The notes beneath the pieces are model-generated. The model searched no databases and was not told the origin of the DNA. It saw only the letters and a list, made by a program, of their open reading frames with translations. Below, piece after piece: positions 22,616 through 36,059 of a DNA stretch of 64,000 bases. The translations under genes were made by a program, and so were the position numbers. This stretch comes from Theobroma cacao (lineage: Eukaryota > Streptophyta > Magnoliopsida > Malvales > Malvaceae). The stretch covers positions 20,482,725-20,546,724 of the forward strand of contig NC_030850.1 in the NCBI RefSeq assembly GCF_000208745.1, given 5' to 3'. Position 1 is the first letter of the stretch. The number at the start of each line of letters is the position of its first letter.

Positions 22616-24237
22616 TGTTGTCGGATTCACCATGCAAGTGCACGTATCGTTAACAAATAAAACAATAGAAAGTAAAGTTCGTTCCCACAAAGAATTGCCC
22701 AAATCTTTTTGCAAAGTACTAAAATTAACACAACTTAATCTTATCCAAACAACTGCATTTAAAGCTATTGAAAATTAAAGAAATTAAAACTAAAATTAAA
22801 AGCAAAAATAACAATTCAACTGGAATCAATCAATCAAAAATCTAGAACCACAATATCCTTTCAATGTCTGATATGAATCTCCTATACTTTCTCTTTACTT
22901 TACTAGATAGGCTTAAGTTGTTAACTTAGAGTTCTAATTTATTTATAAGTCTCTTCCAATGTTCTTACAAAAATATCTTCTTTAAACAACTTACTATATT
23001 CGTATGGAAATTGAAATTAAGAAAGACTCATTAAATTTAGACTCTATTTATGGCTATAGATGATATGTAAGTGTATTCCTACCTTACACGTAAATCAAAT
23101 CAATCATCTCATGTAGTTGATATTGAACATATGCTATTTCATATATGATTTACTCTAAAGTCCCTATTTTAGTTCCATTTAGGCTTCCAAATCAATCTAA
23201 TTGGTGATCGAACAATCAGACACATTAAGAACATGATTAAGATAAACAATTTAAACACTGTCAGTGGTAAGCAAGAAAGAATATTAAAAATTCAAACTAC
23301 TCATTAGGTTTAGTTGCAATTCTAGATTAAAAATTTAGTTCCACATAACTATTGAAAATATCATCCAAAAAAGTATAACTATCAAAACTAAACAAAGAAA
23401 GTATAAAGATAACAAAAGTAGAAAGAACTCTAAGATTTGTCAAGTCTTCGATCTATAATCTTCCTTGTTTTTCTTGCTAGCTTGAATGCCTCTTTTTCTT
23501 TAGAAAGCCTTTCCTAATTTTTGCTAAAACGTGCTCTGAAAGAAGGTTAAATAGAGCTCGAATTAGTGTTGAAATAGAAGTTTGAATGCACCAACATTTT
23601 CCTTCGACATGTGAATGTCGTAGTGCCATGCTCTTGGTTTACCTTTTTCACATTTTCCTTTTGGACACCACGACACTACTTCCTTGGTGGCCACGGTGTC
23701 GAGTCCTCTATTCAGCCAAAACATCCTTGCCTTGTTGGGGCTTCACAGTGCTGATGTTTCCATGGTCATAGTGCTTTGTACTTTGTCTTGAATTTTCAGA
23801 TTCTACTGCACTACTTTGACTTGTGACGTGATTTTCTACTTCTTCGAAGATGAATTGGGCAACATGATAGACATAAAAGTTGTAGCTTTGCCTCTTAGCT
23901 TTTCAATGATTTAAGAATCATATCAATTGGACTTCCTTAGTGAACAATATGCTTGAAATACCGGAACATGTGTAGTGGAAGTTTGCACTTTGAATGCATT
24001 CTTCTTCACAAAATATCACCATTTTCATAGCAAACCTAAAAAAGCAACCTACTAACTTAAATAATAACAAAACTTAAAGAAAAATAACATAAATTAACTT
24101 AAAGAAATTAAAACCAATATAATTAATTTAAATAAAATAAATGACTAAAAATAACTAATTCTTAAACAAAATCTCAAGAACTTAAACAAAATGCACCTAA
24201 AATTGTGACCATATAACTCTATAAAATAGATTTATCA
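22616..24237 (-). mobile_element. 3' LTR of the Athila-like element
   Basis: On the - strand it begins TGATAAATCTATTTTATAGA and ends CCGACAACA. It matches 37535-42153 along its length once that copy's insertion is removed (about 1.62 versus 1.67 kb). No open frames of note. Confidence 0.8.
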
Positions 24238-24843
24238 CACTCTCAAACTTAATATTTTGCTAGTCCTCGAGCAAAACTTAAAAGAAAACTAAACAAAAAC
24301 AAAAGCAATTTAAATAATGAAAGCAATCATTAATAAATAGACTAACTAGAGACAAGTAGCACCAAATCAATGATCTCCATAATTTTTTTAAAAGTTATCT
24401 TATAATCTCAACTCAAGATAAACTATAGATATCATTTAAGTCCATGTTTCAATTCAAATGCATGCTCATTTTTGAATGGATTTTTGTGTATGTGTAATCT
24501 TTTACAAAGAACATCATACTATCCGAATGAGTTTATGCCAATGTTAAATTCAAATTAGTGCTAGAACTCTATAGGTTTGCTTTTCATTTCTCTCGCCACG
24601 AATGTAGACTAATATTAAGTCAAGGATCAGTAAGACTTTATTAAGGTTGTAATGTGTGGCTAGGGTCAAGGTAGGATAAAAAGTAATAATAAGACTCAAA
24701 TCACCCTAAAGACATAATCATTATAGGACTTAAATAGAGCTCTATTCAGAATCTCCAAATACACATTTTCTTCTATTTTGAATTTTTCTTTTGTTCAACA
24801 TTTTCTTTTGTTCAAACATTTTCTTTTGTTCATAATCTCCAAA
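24238..24843 (-). mobile_element. 3' internal fragment of the Athila-like element with PPT
   Basis: On the - strand TTTTGCTCGAGGACTAGCAA, then AATATTAAGTTTGAGAGTG, directly precedes the LTR. This is the usual polypurine-tract context of Athila-type elements (GCTCGAGGACTAGC...AAGTTTGGGGG). The rest is AT-rich noncoding sequence that stops abruptly at the next element. Confidence 0.75.
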
Positions 24844-27800
24844 TCTCGCTGCAGCGAGAAACTCTCAGGTTCTGATGCAGTACTTTCACTTTTATGAAGA
24901 TTTTGACCACCTTCCAGTCCGAACTGGGAAAAGTGGTAAACATCAAAGTTGTAGCCATGCCTCTTAGCTTTCTAATGGTCTAAAAATCAGGTCAATTGGA
25001 CTTCTGCATCGGGAGATATACTATAAACACTAAAACACATGCAAACTAACACTATTTCTCGCTACAGCGAGAAACTTTCTATTTTGGCCACTTGAATCTC
25101 GCTACAGCAAGAATGAACTTCGTTGTAATAAGAAACTTGCTGCCATGCTTGCTACCTTGCTTGATTTTGACATATTTTTCACCCATTTAACTTCATGGAT
25201 TGATCTTGGGTTTTTGTAACACCATGAGGTTATTAATCAAAGTTTGAAATAAGGGGTTTTGTCATGACCCGGTACTTCCCTCGAGCCCATGACAACCGCC
25301 GTGACGTCCTGGTAGACATTCATTACCCGGAGTGCCAACTGAAACCCCGCAAGGCTTTAGTACCATTTTTTTTCATCTCCCTTGTAAGTAATTATCGCCA
25401 AACCTCGTTTTTAAAGAATTTTAAGCTTTTTCCCTTTCAAAATCGTGGAAAAATAATTTTCGCCTCACAGGGGCATTTTAGTAATTTTTTCTCAAAATTT
25501 TTAGAACCTGACTAAAAATGTAATAGATGAGTGGAAAATTCATATTTCATGATTTAAAATAAATTTGCGTGTCTAAAACATTTATTAAAAATTATATTGC
25601 AACTATTTGAATAAAATAAAAATATTTAATAAAATATTCTAATTTCTTGTAAAACAATATTTATAGTCATCGGTAAATAATTTTTGTAATGTAAAAGCTA
25701 AATAAATTCATACGTACTATAATACAGATAACCGAGATATGAAATTTACTTTACAGTGACTCGTGGGCCCACAAGAAACAAAAGTGCACAAAGGCAGTAA
25801 ACCTACAGTTTTTGGAGTAGTAAAGCCGACTATAATCCTTGACGATATCTGCTATCCACAAGCTACCTCGAGCTTGAAATGGTTGAAAAGGAAGGTGGTG
25901 AGATTATAAAATCTCAGTGAGTAAACAAATACCATTTAAACCATCTAAAGTCGAGTAAATGGAGACAGATAAAACAGTTTAACATACTGAAATTAATCAC
26001 CTTTCAACTTGTTTCAACCAAATAAAATCAAGTCATATAAATCAAGTAATTAACATGGCTTATGAATTTCTTAAAACTTTGGCTCGTGCCAAAATCATTA
26101 TCATACTCAGTCATCAGGAACACCTTGGTCGAGGGCTATCCCAAACTGAGTCTGCCAAGGCTGTTAAAAAGTTATGTACGCATAAATCATGTTTTTATTT
26201 TGAAAACATAGCCGTTCCTTGGCGTTGGTCGAGTTCACCATCACGTGGTGGTTTGGCGTGAAGTGAACTCTAAAGTGTTAACCTCAGGAATTATCCATCC
26301 GCGCCTCTCAAATTGAGGTATGAATATGACCAGGTTCTATGCCCCTCTAATAGGCTATAGTCCACAGAACCAGCTCACTGCAGCAAGCTAAACCCACCAT
26401 ACAATAAAAATTCAACAGCATGACATGGCAATTTTATCGTTATCCAGCCTATCAAGGCAAACAGTAGTTTATACATTTCAACACAAATACCAATTCAGCC
26501 ATTCATGCCAATATTGTCATAAGCCAATCAATTAGAACCATAAATTCACAATACATCAAATGGTCTCCAAGTACTCTATTTGAAAAGCCATCATTCAATT
26601 TTAAAACAATTTTATGAAATTATTTCACTAAATCACATTTTGTTTATAAAATCGAAAAATTAATCATTTAATTCATTTTTCATGAAATTCACAAAATCGA
26701 ATAAAACATACTTTAGATAATTAAGACGATAGTAAGGTTACTCACAGTACTAGGAGTTCGATATACTCCTATTCTTGGTCTTCGGGCACAATCTCTTTAC
26801 CCTTGTTAGAGGGCTCACCACCTATACATCATATGTGACACGAATTTCAATAAATTGTGTCAATTTATCATAAACTATTTCAAGCTCTATAGATCTAAAT
26901 GAATGCATGAAATGTGATGCAAAATGTCCGAATAGCCGTTTAAATATGGTATTCGACCTAATTCGTACTATTCTCGATGTAATTGGCTAAAACCTCCAAT
27001 TTAACTCCAAATCGATTTCTTTCACTTTCTACACTCCAATTATACTTAAAATACCTCAATGACTGTGAATATGATTCAATTTATCAGTCCGAACCATAAA
27101 TCGCACATGTCTATACATTAGGTAAAAATTCAGATTTTCATGCCAAAATTTCCCATTAAATTTCTAGCCTCACCAATCATTAAATACCACCAAAATATAA
27201 TAAAATATCATTAATTTCAGCCTCAATATTCTCCCTAGAAAATTCGGCCTCTTGTGGGTTTGTGAAGAACAAAGTGATTCCTTGCTAGATTTTCATACTT
27301 TCCATTACCAAACAACTAAAAACACTTAATTAGCTTGAAATCTAGCAAAATCAATGCTCAAAACATCTCCTCTCAAATTCGGCCAGCATGGGTTCATCAT
27401 GCAAACTTGAGTTCTAAGCATGGAAAATGAAAAAGAAAGCATGGGTAGTGTAAATCACAAGATAAAATCACAAAATCTTACCTTTATTAGCTTAATCCCT
27501 TGAAATCCCACACTTTTTCTTCCATTTTCCCTCCTAGGGTTTGTGTTCTTTCCTTTCCTCTTCACTTCATGCTTTGGCCGCCCATATGAGTGAGACTAAG
27601 AGAGTTTTAAATAGATTTTACAAGGAAATTCTAAAATAATCCAAGCTTGACACATGACATGTTTCCATTGGTCCATGTGTAATACTTATCCATTAAGCAA
27701 TCTCTCTCCACCACATAAAAATTTTCAATTATCCACAATGTAAAATGTTAATGGCTAAAATCCATGGGCATGACAAGTGTTAGGTGGTGTAAAATTCCAA

Positions 27801-28815
27801 AATTCCAACTTTGCCCTTATAAACTCGTAAAATTACCGTTTTACCCCTAGGACTCCAAAAAAGTCAGAATTTAAAATTTTCACCTCTCAAACTCAAATCA
27901 TACTCCAATGAGTCAAATGTGATCAAAATCTTTTCTAAAAATTCCTATTTTGTCCTCGAGTGACAAAATTATCATTTTACCCTTAAAACATGAAAATTTC
28001 AAATTGACTCCAATTCAGCCCTCGAACTTTGAATCATCATTTTAAGTCATTTTGGGGTTTTAAAATTCTCAATTGCATCTTAAGATCTCTATTTAGACTA
28101 GTTCAAGGCTTAATTCAACTTAATAGTACCATTTGGTACAATATCGACTTTTGACGATTTTTCGGGGCTTTCTAAGTATGCAAGCATATTGTCAATCACC
28201 TGAAGGACATGGCAAGTACTTTATAAGGTGGGGCTTGACAGGTTTTTAGTAAAAAATTAAATCAATTGCATTGTTTTTGAAACAAGTGCATCATGATTTC
28301 CAAATTTTTCCTATTGATTGCTTGTTTCCTTCTTATGTTCACTCACTGAGTTTATACTCACGTTTTTAAACTTCGTGTTTTCAGATTCAAAGGTAGTTAG
28401 GACCTAGATTGAGTAGTCCACGTATGCTCTTCTTTTTGGTAGGTATTATGGTAACTTAGTAGCTATATCTTCACCTAGAGTCACTCCGCTGACGGTCAAG
28501 AGTCTTATGCTTGTGTACATGTATAAGTAATGAAGACCACTAAGATTCATGTTAAAAATCAAATATATATATTTGATTACTGATGCCACTATAAAGTGGC
28601 AAATGGGTGATACTATCTTAGCATAATACAAATGTGAATATTAGATTGCTATAAAATGTTACTGAAATATTTATAATTGAGAATTACCATATGTGGTTTT
28701 AGAAATGATGGTTGGGATTAATGATCGGGATTGCATAAATAGGCTTGCTTGGGCTTAGTGGGCCATGCCCAATAGGCCCATGCGCCGATCATAGCTCGAA
28801 ATTTAGGCTATGACA
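24844..28815 (+). mobile_element. Truncated 5' LTR of family X, interrupted by a solo LTR
   Basis: 24844-25254 and 28241-28815 together match about 35070-36059 of the 3' LTR, including TCTCGCTGCAGCGAGAAACT, ACCAGTGAAGACCACTAAGA-like text near 28530 and the terminal GGCTATGACA. The join between the two pieces is explained by the 5-bp duplication of the solo LTR. Confidence 0.8.
25260..28240 (-). mobile_element. Solo LTR A (2981 bp) with GGTTT target duplication
   Basis: Bounded by TGTCATGACCCGG and GGGGCTTGACA on the + strand (TG..CA ends), flanked by GGTTT at 25255-25259 and 28241-28245. The empty site exists in the other LTR of the host element (GGGGTTTTTAGTAAG near 35486). No internal domain, PBS or PPT. 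Orientation is assigned from a related LTR at 47615-49159 that ends GGGTCATGACA. Confidence 0.85.
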
Positions 28816-28819
28816 AAGG

Positions 28820-28831
28820 TGGTATCAGAGC
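28820..28831 (+). other. Primer-binding site of family X (initiator Met-tRNA)
   Basis: TGGTATCAGAGC starts four bases after the LTR end (..CTATGACA). It is complementary to the 3' end of plant initiator methionine tRNA. Confidence 0.9.
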
Positions 28832-31800
28832 TCTAGGTTTAGTCAAGTCCTAGGGATTTTCGTGTCAGTTAGCGGAGTTGTTGGAGTTAATGTAGAATCG
28901 TGTCTATGGTTTTTATCTGCAACACAAGTCATAGACAAGAACTATATGAACTCTTATTCCTAGTAACCTACCCTTTTGCTATCGTCATGTAAAGGGCATA
29001 AATGGTATCGTTGCTTGGGTTTGAGACGCCACCTAAGACACAAACCATTATTGGAAAGATTTTTAAGCAAATGCTCCTAACGAAAGGTTAACATAATGAT
29101 ATGTTCCTCCGACTAATGATAGAGGAAGGTGGAGTTGGACTATTAGGTCCGTAATAATTTATTCATTTGGTGGAATTATGATTCGAACCCTTGGTTATCA
29201 AAAAAAAAATAATTAAAAATTTGAAGACTATGGATTGTATTTGAGGTCAATATAGGGAGGACGTACGATAATGGTAATAAGAGCTGTATTTGATTGGAAT
29301 GAATAGTGAATGTTATGACTCGATTGAGATTTATAAATTTAAATATCAAGAAAAGTGTAAACCAACGTTTATGTGCACGGAGGTAAGTGCACTACGTTAA
29401 TTGAGCTTGACATGCCCCTATAGAAATGGTGTGGGCTTTTGAAATATTTTATAAGCGTATAAGTGTTGAATATGTGTATAGTAGCTCAAATGGGGTTGGT
29501 TTTGATTCTAATTAAGTAATTGTGAGATTCCAAGGCTTGAATGGAATTATTATGATTTATGGTTATAATTGCATGAATTAGCTCAAGGGTGAAAATCTAT
29601 GATTATTATAATTGATGTATGGTTATGAAGTAAAAGGCTAGTAAATGATCTACTTTAAGGATGAGCTTGAATTTTGCTATGCTTAGTGTGGAGCCAAAGG
29701 ATTGAAGGACTAGATGTGGATTTAGCAGTTTGAAATTAAATGACATGAAAATGACAAATTTAGTCTAAGTGCCATATGGAGTTCTATATGAAGATTGATA
29801 TATGAATTGCTTTAAAGGTTAATTTAAAAATATGTTTGGTTCAATATGCAACCTATGATGTGAATGATTAGTCTTGAATGTGACTTTTCCAAAGGTAAGG
29901 GACTTAAAACGTGTGGATTTTTGAATATGCTCTAAGAGGAAGCTTCTGCATCCTAAGCTTAAGAAATTTTGATCTTATGACTGCAAAGGCAAGATACAAA
30001 AATTATGTGAATTGTCTATCTTATGGATGTAATTGGTTAAGAATTGATGAGTAAAGTTAAGATCTTAACACTAAGTGGTGTACAATTTGATATATGTGTA
30101 CCTAGGAGTAAATTTGGAGATTATTGCTTAATCAATTTGCACTGAATGTTGTGGTAAAGGTATATGAATGTTGGTAGTGAAGTATGTCCAAAGTGAGATA
30201 TGTGGCGACTAATGTTCCGATTACAAACTTGTGATAGAAAGCTAGTTTTGCAAATTATGGTTTTTATGACCATGAAATATATGGAGGTTACCAATATGTA
30301 AGCATACACTCGAAGTTGTATATCTTGTGATTCGCATTCATTGTATGGAAGGAGATATTTCATAGAAGGATTTGGCCTAATTGGTGATTACATGACTATA
30401 GGCTTGGTATGAGATTAAGAATGCCTTAACATGCATGAGAAGTGTGTTGTGAGAGACTGAAAGTCATTAAGACATATGATGGGTGGAACATAGGTGTTGT
30501 TAGGATGAGCATAAAAAGCTCAAAGATAATCAATGCAATTATATTAAGTTAGTTTGGTTCAGTCTGAAATAAAAGTAAGGACATCTTGAAAGATCTTAAA
30601 ATAATGTTCAATGGGGTTAATGAGCTAAATGTTATCGAACATATATTAAATTGTTAAAGTTATGCGTGGCTTTGAATATAAGCCTTTGATTGTCTGAGTC
30701 CTCAACAGAATTCTATTAAAGGATGTGTTTAAGTATTTTGCAAGTATATTGGAAAACATAAGAATAATATATTAGTTTGACTTGCTATAAGAGGTCGAAT
30801 TTAGATGGCCATGAGTGGCTTGTGAACAATCAAGCAGTGTAAAGTATGTGCTCATAAAAGAGCTATGATTGGTAGATAAAGGTGGAACTTTAGAATTTCA
30901 TTGTCATAGTTACTAGATTATATTTTGTATTATATGATATAGCATAGGACATCAATGATGAGGTTGTGTTCAATACTTTAGGCCTTGAACTGTAAGATAT
31001 GGACTTGTATCCACCTTGTGAATACCCTGATGAGATAAATTCCAAAGACTTTTCACAATGAGAAAACATTAAAGCTCAAAGAGCAAATGGCTATACAGTC
31101 AAGTTGGGCTCGTGATTGACATGTCACATAAGTATGAAGATATGATACAAGCATAAGTATCCTTGGAAATACTAGTTTGAGGCAATGATTATCCTACCAT
31201 TTTGTGGACCCAATGAGGTTCTGGTCTTGACATAATTGTAGACGCAAGGCATAAATTATGAAATGTGCTTCCCCCACAAGTTCCAATTTATTTTGAGTAA
31301 TTATCAAGGTAAAGTGCTTGGTAAGGGTCGACAAAGGTTGAATTGTGTTTCAAATGTTTAGAGAACGAGGGTGACACGGGTTGATTAAATGATACTACTA
31401 CTGGTGAGGGAATAGAAATACGCTAGGGGAATGGTAAAGATCTACTTAGAAAAGAGATGATGATTTGAGAATTCAAGTACTCGTATACAAGTAAAGATTT
31501 GGTAATGAGACATGACCTAAAGTTGGAATACTACAATATGAATTTTGACTAAGAAAATCAACTTATAAAACATGTGGTGTTTGGGGATGGTGTTAATTAG
31601 TGGTTGACTCTTGTATGAGAATGGAGTATTGAAATCAGCTTTGTGTATTCACCACAAATGATGAGCACGATCTAACCAACCAAGAGAAGAAATGGTTCTA
31701 AACTTGATTGTTGGTTATTTTGGTTTTACAGACGGCTTATTGAGCTTGATATGCCTAAGGCTATTCTAAGTTAAAATTTTTGGAAATATATATGTATGGA

Positions 31801-33317
31801 TATATATGTTGCATATTGGTATAAAAGCTCATGTGGAGTTAATTATAATTTGATTCGATGATGACATTCTATCAATGGTTATAGTGTTAGAAAATGATTA
31901 AGATAATTTATCACTTATTTTGACAGTGAACAAGTGGACTATAATACTATTAATTTAAAAGTAAGTGTTTATACTTTTGGTATGAGTTCATCAAATTCTA
32001 TTATATCGTGATAAATTTTGGTGTTTTAATAAAGCCTGAGAGGCTTAGCATATAAACTAGCTTAATTGTGAGCTAGAAATTGTTAGGTTATTATGAAGTA
32101 CACAAATAGAGAAGTATGACATGAATTTAATATCCTAAGGGGCAATGGAAAATAATGTATCAGTTTTGGTATAGCTTCAATATATATAGTTTTGATATAT
32201 AAAGATGTGGGGAAAAGTCTATAACTTATGTGTAAAGGTGTGCATTTGAATTTGTATAATTAAAAGTGTAAAAAAAAAATTTGCCTTGATTGGTATAAAG
32301 TTCATGATTCAAAATGAATGATTATGGATTTAATTTTCTAAGGTAAAAAGGACTGAAAGAAGTTGATATCAGAAAGGTCTTAATAGATGATTCTTAAAAT
32401 TTAAAGTGCACTTAAGGAGAGATAAATGTTTAATTTGATCTTCAGATTGATAAACTAAAGAGGCCATGAGATCTGATGTTTGGAGTAAATTTGAGAAATA
32501 TCAAGTTAGATATGTTGTAGGTGATTGATGACGAGCAAATTAGTTATGACATCGAAAATATAGAAATGATTAGTAATCAAAATGAGACTTGGAAAGGAAC
32601 TTTAAGGGGAAAAATTTTGAGCAACTTTAATCCTGAGAGGTTGAGTTATTGATTAAAGAGATTGGTTAAGATTATAAAGGGGTATGTGGAATGTCATGAT
32701 TTATTGAAATGCCTTGTGGTATAAGTTGAGATTTATCTAGTGAGCACTCAATCATGAAAGTATTGGAGTTTGTTTTTAGGAATATGGTGACTAATGGTTA
32801 CTAGATTTGAATCATCTTTGATATTAAAAAAAAAAATAGATGAAATGAATATAGAGCGTTTGATCCTTATGTATTGTGAAATGCTTAAATGGAATTTGTA
32901 TGGGAGAATGAAAAATGAAATAAAGATTGGTTGACAAATTAGACCCATAGTTAACGGTGGAATAAATGCTAGGATGTTGGAAGGTTTGATAAAAGATCAA
33001 GGTAGAGGAATTGTGAATGGTTAGGTAAACATGCATAATTAATGATTTAAGGATGATTTGATTGAGGTGTGACCAGAATTAATAGCTTATTTTAATTCTC
33101 TTCATAAGATGAAGAATGATATTGTTTTGGTCCAACAAGAGTAGTACACATAACTATATACTATGACATTGTCGAGTTTTCTATAAGATTGGAAGTTGAT
33201 ATGATGCATGAACCAAGATTCTATGTTACGAATGCCCGACGAAAGTGATGCGGCAAAAATTTAGAACTTTCATTATTCACCTTACGCCGATTTGAATTGA
33301 AGGACGAATTCATTTTA

Positions 33318-33329
33318 AGTGGGGGACAC
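33318..33329 (+). other. Polypurine tract of family X
   Basis: AAGTGGGGGACAC lies immediately before the LTR start TGTAGTACCC and would prime plus-strand synthesis. Confidence 0.8.
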
Positions 33330-34689
33330 TGTAGTACCCTGTATTTTGATACGGTGGCTAATAAAGTTTATGGACACCAATTTAGGTTAATTATCGAGTT
33401 AAATAGGTAATTTTCGAAGTGAACCTGTAAAATCTCGATCTCCATAGACACATGACTAGAAGTAGACGCGATAATGAGGACTAGGGGTAATTTCATAATT
33501 TCTCTTGGTGAGCTCCTATGAGTGGGTTTTTTTTATGCTATTAAGGTCTAAATAGGCCTAAGGAATGAATGAATGATGTTTATGATGGTAAATAAATGAG
33601 GAAGATAAAAATAATGATAATTTCCATGGTAAGGGCAAAGTGGTCATTTTGCATTTCGAGTCTAAATTTTTAAGTTTCGTGAACTTGAGTACCTTTAGAC
33701 TATTATGGACTTTGTTTCGGTGTCAAAAGAGTAAAAAGGCTACACAAAGGATGGGAGGAAGACAAAGCCACCATGTTAAGGGCATTTTGGTAATTTCAAT
33801 GGAAATTTGGATTAACTTGAAACATAAATATCTGAGCTCCAACAGCTTCTAGTAGCTTCTCCTTATTCTTTTTCCTCCCCTTTCACATTCCTTTTATCCT
33901 CCACGGAAGCTTGCTTTGCAACTTCCATAACTTTCTCTCTCTAGCTCCAATTTTCATGCTTTTGTGCACTTTTTCATAAAACCTTTGTGCTCTTTCATTC
34001 TCCCATCTTAAAACTCTCAAAAGTTTTTGTTCAGCACTTTCTGTCACTAGTTGAAAGTTTTAGAGAGAGAAAGAGAGACTTGCCATAGTAGCTTGGAAGC
34101 TTTTGAAAAGGAATTCAACTACAAAAAAAAACCACCAAGGTGAGTAATGAATTAGGTTAAATTTTCAAGTTATTGATAATGGTTGATGATTAGAGTGGTG
34201 AGTTAATCTATTGTTGAGATTGTTATTCATTTTTAAGGTGACTAGAGTAGTGAAATAAATAGCCACCTAATGGTGATTGAAAACTAGTTAGGAACAACTA
34301 GCTGAACTTGAGTTAAGAAATAACTTTTAGAATTTTGTTAATGCCAATTTGGGTTGGTTGTGATGTTGTGTGTGTATAGGTTCCAACAAGGCCTCACCTG
34401 CCCATTTGAACCATTAGTGGAGGTTAGAGTCGACTAGAGGTTTAACAATACCGGTGAGTGAACTTGCATTTCAAAATTGTTTTAGGAATGTGAATGTATT
34501 TGCACAAAACATTTGAATGATTTTAACTAACTTTTCTTGAAAACGTGTGCCTTGGGAACAAGCCCTTGATAAAATATTTTGATGTTGTGAAAATGTGAAA
34601 TGTGCAAAAGGACGGACCTATGTGCTCTTATACTGTGTTGATATATATATATATATACGAATAATGTTGTGTAATGATATTGACTTGGC

Positions 34690-34800
34690 TATGTGCGAGT
34701 AGGAGTTTGCATAAGCCGATGCTGACTCGACTATGTGCGAGTGGGAGTGCGCATAAGCTGATATTGACCTGGCCATATGCTAGTGGGAATGCATATGAGC
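34690..34800. repeat. Short tandem repeat inside the family X LTR
   Basis: Two to three units of GACTCGACTATGTGCGAGTG and the following GGAGTGCGCATAAGCTGAT. Complementary arrays of the same kind (TCATGTGCACTCCCACACCG) are at 52820-52945, 53970-54300 and 59675-59795. Confidence 0.8.
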
Positions 34801-34835
34801 TGATGATTATGGGAGGGTGTGCATGATGATGGATG

Positions 34836-34837
<2 letters not shown>

Positions 34838-34861
<24 letters not shown>
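34838..34861. repeat. (TA)n microsatellite in the family X LTR
   Basis: About twelve TA units. A shorter run is at 34640-34656, and other LTRs of the family carry TA runs next to the same short tandem repeat. Confidence 0.95.
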
Positions 34862-34867
<6 letters not shown>

Positions 34868-35039
34868 TGGATATGTGTGTTATAGAAAGTTCATGAATAA
34901 GGTATATGGTTGTAATGCATGTGAAATTTGGCATGACGAATCTTGAGAATTTTCCATTTTCTTGCAAATTGATTTTTATTGCAACGCCAAATGGATTTTA
35001 AGTGCAAAGGAGGTCCTTTTTACACTTAGGTGCCCTGCT

Positions 35040-35342
35040 TCTCGCTGCAGCGAGAAACATTCTGTTTTGGCAGTCTCGCTGCAGCGAGAAACTCTTAGGT
35101 TCTAATGTAGTGCTTTCACTTTGATAAAGATTTTGACCACCTTCCTTTCTGAAATGGGAAAAGTAGTAAACATCAAAGTTGTAGCCTTGTCTCCTATATT
35201 TCTAATGGTTGAAAAATCAGGTCAATTGAACTTCTGTAGCGGGAGATATGCTAGAAAAACTGAAACATATGCAAACTAACACTATTTCTTACTGCAGCGA
35301 GAAACTTTTTGTTTTGGCCACCTAAATCTCGCTGCAGCGAGA
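35040..35342. repeat. Cluster of CTCGCTGCAGCGAG palindromes
   Basis: TCTCGCTGCAGCGAGA occurs at about 35040, 35074 and 35327, with a degenerate copy near 35288. The 14-bp core is a perfect palindrome. Matching copies lie near 24844, 25055 and 25107, and in the - strand LTRs near 53560-53790, 59125-59175, 59391 and 59428. Confidence 0.9.
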
Positions 35343-36059
35343 ATGAACTTCGTTGCAGTGAGAAACTTGCTGCCATGCTTGCTACCTTGCTTGATTTTGA
35401 CATATTTTTCACCCATTTAACTTCATGGATTGATCTTGGGTTTTTGCAACACCATGAGGTTATTAATCAAAGTTTGAAATGAGGGGTTTTTAGTAAGAAA
35501 TTAAATCAATTGCATTGTTTTTGAAACAAGTGCATCATGATTTCCAAATTCTTCCTATTGATTGCTTGTTCCCTTCTTATGTTCACTCACTGAGTTTGTG
35601 CTCATATTTTTAAACTTCATGTTTTCAGATTCAGAGGTAGTTGGGACCTAAATTGAGCGATCCACTTATGCTCGTCTTTTTGGTAGGTACTATGGCAACT
35701 CAGTAGTTGTATCTTCACCCAGAGTCACTCCGCTGACGGTCAAGAGTCTTATGCTTGTGTACATGTATAAGTAATGAAGACCACTAAGATTCATGTTAAA
35801 AATCAAATATGTATATTTGATTACTGATGCCACTATAAGGTGGCAAATGGGTGATACTATCTTAGCATAATACAAATGTGAACATTGGATTGCTATAAAA
35901 CGTTACTGAAATATTTATAATTGAGAATTGCCATATGTGATTTTAGAAATGATGGTTGGGATTAATGATCGGGATTGCATAAATAGGCTTGGTTGGTCTT
36001 AGTGGGCCATGCTCATTAGGCCCATACACCGGTCATAGCTCAAAATTTAGGCTGTGACA

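Larger units (their letters stand above)
28816..33329 (+). mobile_element. Internal region of family X, no recognisable coding sequence
   Basis: 4.5 kb of AT-rich DNA. No gag zinc knuckle, protease, RT or integrase motif was found on either strand, and the short frames present (up to about 80 codons) look random. Only the extreme 3' end (GAAGGACGAATTCATTTTAA then GTGGGGGA) resembles the sequence after pol in Ty3-type elements. Confidence 0.7.
24844..36059 (+). mobile_element. Non-coding Ty3-like LTR retrotransposon (family X)
   Basis: 5' LTR remnant 24844-28815 (containing a solo LTR), PBS 28820-28831, internal region 28816-33329 without recognisable gag or pol, PPT just before 33330, and 3' LTR 33330-36059. 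The 5' LTR corresponds only to the last kilobase or so of the 3' LTR, so its left part is deleted. Signals for reverse transcription with no coding capacity suggest a large non-autonomous derivative (LARD type) or a very old element. Confidence 0.75.
33330..36059 (+). mobile_element. 3' LTR of family X (2730 bp)
   Basis: Begins TGTAGTACCCTG and ends GCTGTGACA. Contains two (TA)n runs (about 34640 and 34838), a short tandem repeat with CTATGTGCGAGTGGGAGTGC at 34690-34800, and several copies of the palindrome CTCGCTGCAGCGAG. Related LTRs on the - strand occur at 52009-55560, 58433-61047 and 63258 onward. Confidence 0.85.
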
